Below, piece by piece: positions 14,034 to 19,184 of a stretch of 19,184 bases of DNA (position 1 is the first letter of the stretch; the number at the start of each line of letters is the position of its first letter). The translations under genes were made by a program, and so were the position numbers. This stretch comes from Candidatus Rokubacteria bacterium RIFCSPLOWO2_02_FULL_72_37 (GTDB lineage Bacteria; Methylomirabilota; Methylomirabilia; Rokubacteriales; CSP1-6), in contig MGCE01000047.1 in assembly GCA_001790315.1 (NCBI GenBank), forward strand, positions 1 through 19,184, in the 5' to 3' direction. The notes beneath the pieces were generated by a model, which made no database searches, had not been told where the DNA came from, and saw only the letters and a program-made list of their open reading frames with translations.

Positions 14034-14900
14034 ATGACCTACGTCAGGTACATCGACCGGACTCGCGAGTACTACCTGAGCGAGGGGTACGCGACGCCCT
14101 ATCGCTGGGCGCACTTCGACGACATCCCCTTCGCGCCGCTGCGCCGGCCGCTGGCGGAGTGCCGGATCGGCCTCGTCACGACCAGCGAGGTCGCCGTCCG
14201 CGGCGAGGCGCCCGCGGACGCCCTCGCGCGCGAGGTCTACGCGCTGCCCACGGCGACGTCGGTGGAAAAGCTCTACAGCCTCAAGGACTCCTACGACCGC
14301 CACGCGACCACGCTCGACGACGTCGACGCGTACCTGCCCCTGACGCGCCTCCGCGAACTGGCCGCCGCTGGCAGGATCTGTGATCTGGCGCCGCGTTTCC
14401 AGGTCGTCTACTCGAATTACAGCCAGCGCGCGACGATGACCGTCGATGCGCCGACCATCCTGGCGCAGTGCCGGGAGGACGGCGTCGACGCCGTCCTCCT
14501 CTGCGCCGTCTGACCCGTCTGCCACCAGACCGTGAGTCTGGTCGCCCGGCACCTCGAGGCCAACGGCCTGCCGACCGTCGTGTTCGGCTGCGCCCGGGAC
14601 ATCGTCGAGCACTGCGGCGTCCCGCGCTTCGTGTTCTCCGACTTCCCGCTCGGGAGCCCCTGCGGCCGGCCGTTCGATCCGGCGATGCAACGCGCCATCA
14701 TGGGCCTGGGCCTCGACCTGCTGGCGGGCGCTGCGGGGCCCGGCACCACGGTCGTGACGCCCTATGCGTGGAGCACGGACGCTTCCTGGAAGGACCGCAT
14801 CCTCACCAGGGAGCAGCCCTTCCTGGAGGGCGACGCGAAGGCGCGCTGGCTCGAGCGCAAGGCGGCGGCCCGGGCGCGCAACGCGGAGAGGACGGCATGA
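14034..14900 (+). CDS. GrdB-like (glycine/sarcosine/betaine reductase selenoprotein B family) predicted selenoprotein, UGA = Sec160
   Basis: Read through the in-frame UGA at 14511-14513, this is a 288-residue protein of the reductase selenoprotein B family. The N-terminus (YVRYIDRTREYYLSEGY, PYRWAHFDD, CRIGLVTTSEVAVRG) and the segment GVDAVLLCAV-U-PVCHQT match the place where GrdB carries its Sec in a UxxC motif (U160, C163). The remainder (VVFGCARDIVEHCG, PLGSPCGRPFDP) has C186, C194 and C210. ATG 14034 is chosen because AGGAGG ends 6 nt before it; the ATG at 14028 has no spacing. It is shorter than GrdB (about 430) and there is no GrdA or GrdC/D nearby, so classical glycine reduction is unlikely. 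Its stop overlaps the next ATG as ATGA (14897-14900), which supports the readthrough product. Confidence 0.88.
14524..14542 (+). promoter_or_regulatory. Bacterial SECIS-like hairpin of the GrdB-like gene
   Basis: A perfect 7-bp stem (ACCAGAC pairing with GUCUGGU) closes the 5-nt loop CGUGA, starting 17 nt after the UGA at 14511-14513. Stem length, loop size and loop sequence are the same as in the PCYCGC gene hairpin, while the stems differ in sequence. Confidence 0.68.
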
Positions 14901-15670
14901 TGAGCTGGAGATGCGTGCGCATCGAGCGGCAGGGCCCGATCGCGCTCGTCCGCTTCGACCGCCGGGAGAATCGCAACGCCTTCGACCAGGAGCTGGTGCG
15001 CGAGCTGACCGAGGCGGCGCGGAGCTTCCACGACGACCTCGAGACCCACTACGTCGTCCTCGCGGGCGCGGCCGACGCGTTCTCGGCGGGCGCCGACCTC
15101 AAGGACGCCGCGTCCTGGAAGGTCGCCGAGCAGACCGACCTCGAGCGGCGCCGCCGCTTCTACTCGGGCGTCCGCCTCTGCCGCGCGTGGGAGGAGATGC
15201 CGCAGATCACGATCGCGGCGATGGAGCGCATGGCGGTCGGCGCCGGCGTCGCGATCGCGCTCGCCTGTGACTGGCGCGTGCTCGGGCGCGGCGCCTATCT
15301 GTACGTCCCCGAGGTCAAGATCGGGCTGAACCTCCAGTGGGGCGCGCTGCCGCGACTGATCGCGCTCGTCGGCCCCGCCCGAGCCAAGCGCATCACGCTC
15401 ATGTGCGAGAAGCTCGACGCCGCGACGGCGCTCGCCTGGGGGCTCGTGGACGAAGTCGCCGACGACGGCCGGACGGTCGAGGTCGCGCTCGAGATGGCCC
15501 GCAAGACGTCGGCGATGCCGGCGGTGACGGTGCGGCTCATGAAGGAGGCGATCAACGCCACCGCGAACGCGCTCCACCGCGCCACGAGCTTCGCGGACGG
15601 CGACCAGAGCCAGCTCACCGGCGGCTTCGAGGCCGCGCGCACGGCGCGCGAGCAGTTCGGGAGGCGCTGA
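14897..15670 (+). CDS. Enoyl-CoA hydratase/isomerase (crotonase) family protein with one catalytic Glu missing
   Basis: This 257-residue crotonase has the oxyanion-hole motif AFSAGADLK (61-69) and the second glycine segment AVGAGVAIALACDW (113-126). Aligned to rat enoyl-CoA hydratase, the Glu144 position is Ala (A119), while the Glu164 position is kept (E139 in VPEVKIGL). One remaining acid is the pattern of enoyl-CoA isomerases and some other crotonases, so hydratase activity is doubtful. It starts in an ATGA overlap with the GrdB-like selenoprotein (a second ATG at 14900 is also possible) and ends 1 nt before the next crotonase. The three genes form a coupled unit. The substrate is unknown. 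Confidence 0.9.
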   Translation: MMSWRCVRIERQGPIALVRFDRRENRNAFDQELVRELTEAARSFHDDLETHYVVLAGAADAFSAGADLKDAASWKVAEQTDLERRRRFYSGVRLCRAWEEMPQITIAAMERMAVGAGVAIALACDWRVLGRGAYLYVPEVKIGLNLQWGALPRLIALVGPARAKRITLMCEKLDAATALAWGLVDEVADDGRTVEVALEMARKTSAMPAVTVRLMKEAINATANALHRATSFADGDQSQLTGGFEAARTAREQFGRR

Positions 15671-15671
15671 C

Positions 15672-16454
15672 ATGGCCTGGGAGACGATCCGCTACGCGGC
15701 CGTCGAGGGCGTCGCCACGGTCACGCTCGACCGCCCCGACGTGTTCAACGCGATGAACGAGCCCATGCGACGCGAGCTGACCGAGTGCTTCACCCGCCTC
15801 GCCGTGGACGACGACGTGCGCGTCATCGTCATCACCGGCGCCGGGGAGCGCGCCTTCTCGGCGGGCGCCGACATCCGCGAGTTCGTGAAGCCGCCGGTGC
15901 CCGTCAAGTTCCGGGAAGAGCGGAAGCGGGTCGACTTCCGCGCGGTGATGGACCGCTGCCCGCAGCCCATCATCGCCGCCATCCGCGGCTACGCGCTCGG
16001 CGGCGGGCTCGAGCTGGCGCTCGCGTGCGACATCCGCATCGCCGCGGAGGACGCGCAGCTCGGCCTCACCGAGATCAGCCTGGCGATCATCCCGGGCGGC
16101 GGCGGCACCCAGCGGCTGCCGCGCCTCGTCGGTCGCGGCAAGGCGCTCGAGATGATCCTGACGGGCGCGCGCATCGGCGGTCCCGAGGCGCTCCGCATCG
16201 GCCTCGTCGAGCGCGTCGTGCCGCCCGGCGAGGTGCTCCCCGCCGCGCAGGAGCTGGCGCGGGCGCTCGCCGCCCGGGCGCCGGTCGCGCTCCGCTACGC
16301 GAAGGAGGCGGTCGTCAAGGGGCTCGAGCTGCCGCTCGCCGAGGGGCTCCGGCTCGAGAACGACCTGGCGACGCTGCTCCGCACGACCGAGGATCGGCTC
16401 GAGGGCGCCAAGGCGTTCCTCGAGAAGCGCGCGCCCCGCTTCACCGGAACGTAG
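15672..16454 (+). CDS. Enoyl-CoA hydratase
   Basis: This 260-residue crotonase has all hydratase features: AFSAGADIREF (61-71) for the oxyanion hole, YALGGGLELALACD (107-120) with E114, and LTEISLAIIPGGGGTQRLPRLVG (132-154) with E134. Both catalytic glutamates are present, unlike in its neighbour. It adds water across a 2-enoyl-CoA double bond in the cytoplasm, as in beta-oxidation or a related CoA pathway. ATG 15672 comes 1 nt after the stop of the preceding crotonase, so translation is coupled. A small hairpin (GAGCCG/CGGCTC, 16489-16506) follows about 34 nt after the stop and may mark the operon end, but it has no T run. Chain-length preference cannot be told. Confidence 0.94.
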   Translation: MAWETIRYAAVEGVATVTLDRPDVFNAMNEPMRRELTECFTRLAVDDDVRVIVITGAGERAFSAGADIREFVKPPVPVKFREERKRVDFRAVMDRCPQPIIAAIRGYALGGGLELALACDIRIAAEDAQLGLTEISLAIIPGGGGTQRLPRLVGRGKALEMILTGARIGGPEALRIGLVERVVPPGEVLPAAQELARALAARAPVALRYAKEAVVKGLELPLAEGLRLENDLATLLRTTEDRLEGAKAFLEKRAPRFTGT

Positions 16455-16520
16455 CCGGGGCGTGCCTCTCGCGGGCCACCCACGACATGAGCCGGCCTCG
16501 CGGCTCCGATAAATAGCGCG

Positions 16521-17513
16521 GTGGCGTTCGCGTATTACGCCCGGCTCTCCCGTGCCCAGCAGACGATCTACCGGAAGAGCGACGCGATCGCGGAGATCCG
16601 CCTGCCACGTCCGGAGACGCTCCGCCCGCGCGTGGCCGCGCTCGAGTCGGCGCTCGCCTCCGAGGACCGGCCGGCGACCCGGCGCGCGAGCGCCGAGCTG
16701 ATCGGCGGGCTCTGCGAGGCGATGGGCCTGCCGCCCGTGCGGGTCGAGGTGCTGGCCGCGCGCCCGTCGGCCCGCTGGGGGGAGCTGCACGGGCTCTACA
16801 CGAACGAGCGCGGCAAGCCGATCACGATCCAGCTCTGGATGCGGACGGCCAAGCAGAAGCGCGTCGTCGCCTTCCGCACGTACCTCCGGACGCTCCTGCA
16901 CGAGGTCGGCCACCACGTCGACTACACGGGCCTGCGCCTCGCCGACTCGTTCCACACCGAGGGCTTCTACAAGCGCGAGTCGAGCCTCTTCTACCAGCTC
17001 GTGCCCGAGAGGAGGGCGACCATGCCGACGATCGAGGAGCGGATGAAGCTGCCCGTGGCGGAGAACCTCGAGCGGATGGGGCGCACGGCCGATGAGCTGG
17101 CCGCCGCGCTCGAGGGCCGGAGCGACGGCGCGCTCTCGCGCCGCCCCGACGCGAAGAACTGGTCGGCGAAGGAGATCGTCTGCCACTTGCGGGACGCCGA
17201 GGAGTACTTCGCGCTCAGGCTGTGGATGATGCAGGCGCTGCAGGACCCGCCCTTCCCCGTGCCCGAGCAGGACCGGTGGGTCGAGGACCGCCAGTACGCG
17301 CGCCAGGATGCCGTCGCGGCGCTCGCCGCGTTCCGCCGGCGGCGACAGGAGACGCTCGCCGTCTTCGACGGCCTCCCCGCCGGGGGACTGGCGCGCACCG
17401 GCATCAGCAAGGCGCTCGGGCACCTGACGACCGCCGACCACGCGGCGATCCTGGCCTGGCACGACGACAACCACCTGGACCAGCTGCGCCGCGCCCTGGA
17501 AGGCAAGACGTAG
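16521..17513 (+). CDS. Fusion of an HExxH zinc-protease-like domain and a DinB-like domain
   Basis: This 330-residue protein has two unlike halves. Residues 1-165 carry LLHEVGHHVDYTGL with HEVGH at 127-131, the zincin signature; H145 or E148 in DSFHTEGFYKRES could complete the metal site. There is no signal peptide. Residues 168-330 form a DinB-like four-helix bundle: NWSAKEIVCHLRDAEEYF (213-230) and AWHDDNHLDQL (312-322) carry the His residues of the usual metal site (H222, H314, H318). At the junction, AGGAGG (17010-17015) stands exactly 6 nt before an in-frame ATG at 17022 (M168), so the DinB half could also be made alone. The GTG 16521 start has no clear ribosome-binding site. DinB-like proteins are often thiol-dependent enzymes; the function here is unknown. 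Confidence 0.8.
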   Translation: MAFAYYARLSRAQQTIYRKSDAIAEIRLPRPETLRPRVAALESALASEDRPATRRASAELIGGLCEAMGLPPVRVEVLAARPSARWGELHGLYTNERGKPITIQLWMRTAKQKRVVAFRTYLRTLLHEVGHHVDYTGLRLADSFHTEGFYKRESSLFYQLVPERRATMPTIEERMKLPVAENLERMGRTADELAAALEGRSDGALSRRPDAKNWSAKEIVCHLRDAEEYFALRLWMMQALQDPPFPVPEQDRWVEDRQYARQDAVAALAAFRRRRQETLAVFDGLPAGGLARTGISKALGHLTTADHAAILAWHDDNHLDQLRRALEGKT

Positions 17514-17613
17514 GCCCGCCGGCCGGACGTTACTCCGGCGACTATCCACGGCGACGGCGCGGGGGCCGGCATCCCCGCCTTGCGGCGCTGGCCGCGTCGC
17601 GCGCGGCTTCACC

Positions 17614-17635
17614 CGTCGTCGCGGGCGCGACGACG
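17614..17635. terminator. Hairpin between convergent genes
   Basis: CGTCGTCGCG (17614-17623) and CGCGACGACG (17626-17635) form a perfect 10-bp inverted repeat in the 156-nt gap between the convergent HExxH/DinB and anti-sigma genes. It could stop transcription from both sides. There is no T run. I see nothing else in this gap. Confidence 0.45.
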
Positions 17636-17669
17636 CGGCGGGCGCACCTGGAGGAATCTTACCGCGCCG

Positions 17670-17906
17670 TCAGCCGTTCTGCCGGAGCTGCTCGAGGAGG
17701 AACTCGCGCAGGCGCCGCTTCATCTCCTCCGGCATCTCGACGCGGTTGGCCGCGGCCGCGAGATCGCGGGTCTTCTTGTAGGTCGCGAGGTAGGCGCGGC
17801 ACGGCTCGCAGCCCGCGAAGTGCCGCTCGAGCTCCTCCAGCACGCTCGGCGTCAGCGCCATCTCGAGGTAGTCGGCGAGGATCGCGATCGCTTCCTGACA
17901 GGTCAC
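17670..17906 (-). CDS. Short zinc-finger anti-sigma factor (zf-HC2)
   Basis: The 78-residue protein carries the ZAS zinc site C3, H29-x3-C33-x2-C36 (ERHFAGCEPC), typical of anti-sigma factors that hold an ECF sigma factor inactive. It follows the sigma gene with a 4-bp ATGA overlap (17903-17906), the standard cognate arrangement. It is short: no membrane segment or sensor domain follows the zinc finger, only a charged C-terminal helix (MPEEMKRRLREFLLEQLRQ). That suggests a soluble, cytoplasmic anti-sigma factor, perhaps responding to redox state through the zinc thiolates as RsrA does; that is inference. The frame contains no sign of truncation. Confidence 0.88.
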   Translation of the reverse strand: MTCQEAIAILADYLEMALTPSVLEELERHFAGCEPCRAYLATYKKTRDLAAAANRVEMPEEMKRRLREFLLEQLRQNG

Positions 17907-18502
17907 GCCTTCGACCCCAGCTGTCGGGTGAGCTGCTCGCGGAGGGCCATGCGGGCGCGATGCAGGCGCGACTTCACCGACGCGACCGACTCGCCGACGA
18001 TCTGCGCCACTTGCTCGTTCGAGAGCTCTTCCACGTCGCGCAGGACGAGCACCGCGCGGTAGTGCCCGGGCAGCGCGTCGAGCGCGCGGTGCAGGACGGC
18101 GCGGGCCTCGCCCGCGAGCAGCTCGTGCTCGGGCGTGGCCGACCAGTCGGCGAGCACCCAGGCGCGGTCCCCTTCTCGGTGGCCGTCGGCGTCGAACCCC
18201 GGCAGATGCTCCTCGAGCGAGGTCTCGAGCTCGAGTCGCTTGCCGCGCCGCTTGTTCAGGGCCGCGTTCGTGGTCACGCGGTAGATCCAGCTCCCGAGCG
18301 CCGCGCGCCCCTCGAACGTCTGGCCCTTGCGGACGATGGTGACGAAGACGTCCTGCACGACCTCCTCGGCGTCGGCCTGGTTGCGCGTGATGCCGTAGGC
18401 GAGCCGGTACATCCGCGAGGAGTAGCGACGCATCAGGGCCTCGAGCGCCGCAGCGTCGCCCGCCCGCAGGCTCGCGAGCAGCGCGAGATCGTCCCCGTTC
18501 AT
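17903..18502 (-). CDS. ECF-family RNA polymerase sigma factor
   Basis: This 199-residue sigma factor has region 2 (about 22-86: RRYSSRMYRLAYGITRNQADAEEVVQDVF, then GRAALGSWIYRVTTNAALNKRR) and region 4 (about 140-191: LPGHYRAVLVLRDVEELSNEQVAQIVG, then SVKSRLHRARMALREQL). It directs RNA polymerase to a small stress or redox regulon and is probably restrained by the overlapping zinc-finger protein. I prefer ATG 18502 (MNGDDLALLASL), which gives normal ECF length; an in-frame ATG at 18544 would add 14 residues unlike the family. Neither start has a clear ribosome-binding site. A self-regulated promoter would lie at about 18503-18555. Its targets are unknown; the PCYCGC/CuA operon is one possibility worth testing. 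Confidence 0.93.
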   Translation of the reverse strand: MNGDDLALLASLRAGDAAALEALMRRYSSRMYRLAYGITRNQADAEEVVQDVFVTIVRKGQTFEGRAALGSWIYRVTTNAALNKRRGKRLELETSLEEHLPGFDADGHREGDRAWVLADWSATPEHELLAGEARAVLHRALDALPGHYRAVLVLRDVEELSNEQVAQIVGESVASVKSRLHRARMALREQLTRQLGSKA

Positions 18503-18554
18503 GCTGGGGGAATCTACCACGAGAAGCGCGCCGGCGCCGTTCACGCCGTGGCGA

Positions 18555-18596
18555 GCGCCGGCGCGAGCCGGCGCGGGTGGCGAAGCCCGCCTTCGC
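18555..18596 (-). terminator. Two tandem hairpins after the glycosidase gene
   Basis: Downstream of the glycosidase stop (18612) on the minus strand are two perfect hairpins: 18596-18580 (GCGAAG, 5-nt loop, CTTCGC) and 18574-18555 (GCGCCGGC, tetraloop, GCCGGCGC). Together they probably end the transcript before the sigma factor gene. No T run is present. Confidence 0.45.
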
Positions 18597-18611
18597 GCCC
18601 CGCCGGAAGGC

Positions 18612-19184
18612 TCACTCGCCGCTCTGCTGCAGGAGCTTGGCCACGAGGCCGGTCCAGCCCGTCTGGTGGCTCGCGCCGATGCCCGCGCCGTTGTCGCCGT
18701 GGAAGTACTCGTAGAACAGGATCAGGTCGCGCCAGTGCGGGTCGCGCTGGAACTTCTCGGTGCCGCCATAGACCGGCCGCCGGTCGTCGGCACCCCGCAG
18801 GAAGATCCGCACGAGCCGCCGCGAAAGCTCGCCGGCGACCTGCCAGAGGTTGAGCCGCCGCTCGCCGCCCGTCGGGAACGGCACCGTGAGCGTATCGCCA
18901 TAGAAGTAGTGGAACTTCTGCAGCGACTCGATCAGCAGGTAATTCACCGGGAACCAGACCGGCCCGCGCCAGTTCGAGTTGCCGCCGAAGAGGCCGCTCG
19001 AGGACTCCGCCGGCTCGTAGTCCACGCGGTGCTCCATGCCGTTCAGCGCGAGGACGTAGGGATGGTCCCGGTGCGCGCGCGAGACGGCCCGGATCCCGTG
19101 CGGCGACAGGAACTCGGCCTCGTCCAGCATGAAGCGCAGCACCCGTGGGAGCTGCTCGCGGGAGACGATCGACAGGAGCCGGCG
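18612..19184 (-). CDS. C-terminal part of a GH63/MGH1-like glucosidase (5' end outside window)
   Basis: This is the C-terminal end of a large glycosidase (homologues are roughly 850-900 residues); 190 residues are visible because the frame is open to the window edge. The (alpha/alpha)6-barrel features are FLSPHGIRAVSRAH (visible 25-38), GGNSNWRGPVWFPVNYLL (67-84), YEYFHGDNGAGIGA (158-171) and SHQTGWTGLVAKLL (172-185). The Glu in YEYFHGDNG is at the place of the catalytic base in GH63 enzymes; the acid lies outside the window. It probably cleaves alpha-glucosides, perhaps of compatible solutes or storage glucans. No link to the sigma factor is evident. The stop at 18612 is followed by two hairpins. 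Confidence 0.87.
   Translation of the reverse strand, partial: RRLLSIVSREQLPRVLRFMLDEAEFLSPHGIRAVSRAHRDHPYVLALNGMEHRVDYEPAESSSGLFGGNSNWRGPVWFPVNYLLIESLQKFHYFYGDTLTVPFPTGGERRLNLWQVAGELSRRLVRIFLRGADDRRPVYGGTEKFQRDPHWRDLILFYEYFHGDNGAGIGASHQTGWTGLVAKLLQQSGE

Noticed and set aside
14511..14513. General reassignment of UGA to an amino acid
   Set aside because: UGA ends many intact genes here (E1 alpha, SDR, Fe-S protein, sigma factor), so only context-dependent recoding fits.
1..19184. tRNA, rRNA, CRISPR, transposase, integrase or attachment sites
   Set aside because: I found no sequence resembling any of them by eye; a tRNAscan or Infernal run would settle small RNAs.

Overview
The window is very GC-rich, densely coded DNA with short intergenic gaps, many GTG starts and many 4-bp ATGA/GTGA overlaps between genes. 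The gene mix is paired acyl-CoA dehydrogenases, a CaiB/BaiF CoA-transferase, crotonases, an E1-type 2-oxoacid dehydrogenase, agmatine deiminase with N-carbamoylputrescine amidase, a GrdB-like protein and a CuA/Fe-S redox cluster. This fits an uncultured soil or sediment bacterium such as Rokubacteria/Methylomirabilota, but that placement is inference and no marker gene is present. I see no rRNA, tRNA, CRISPR array or insertion sequence.

Layout. (1) 1-3581, minus strand: a promoter at 3596-3624 reads into a Cys-rich protein of unknown function, an SDR oxidoreductase, and E1 alpha and E1 beta of a thiamine-diphosphate 2-oxoacid dehydrogenase; E1 beta is cut by the window edge. (2) 3657-7407, minus: a redox operon. 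In transcription order it encodes a PCYCGC lipoprotein, a CuA-type cupredoxin, a polytopic 4Fe-4S membrane protein, a CuA-cupredoxin/cytochrome c fusion and a small exported protein. The first four genes are linked by successive 4-bp overlaps. (3) 7461-9408, minus: aguB and aguA (agmatine to putrescine). (4) 9434-13856, plus: a MaoC-like hotdog protein, then two acyl-CoA dehydrogenases and a CaiB/BaiF CoA-transferase from their own promoter, ending in a strong hairpin. (5) 14034-16454, plus: a GrdB-like protein and two crotonases. (6) 16521-17513, plus: an HExxH/DinB fusion. (7) 17670-18502, minus: an ECF sigma factor and a zinc-finger anti-sigma factor. (8) 18612-19184, minus: the C-terminal end of a GH63/MGH1-like glycosidase.

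The main discovery is that two genes appear to be selenoprotein genes with an in-frame UGA, which ordinary gene calling would cut short or split. In the PCYCGC lipoprotein (UGA at 7090-7092) and the GrdB-like protein (UGA at 14511-14513) the frame continues with family-like sequence in a UxxC motif. Each frame then ends in an ATGA overlap with the next gene. Each UGA is followed by a perfect 7-bp hairpin with the same 5-nt loop, CGUGA, placed where bacterial SECIS elements lie. UGA is an ordinary stop elsewhere in the window, so this is not code reassignment. The PCYCGC selenoprotein heads a CuA/Fe-S/cytochrome c operon that has no oxidase catalytic subunit in view, which makes region 2 a candidate undescribed extracytoplasmic electron-transfer system.
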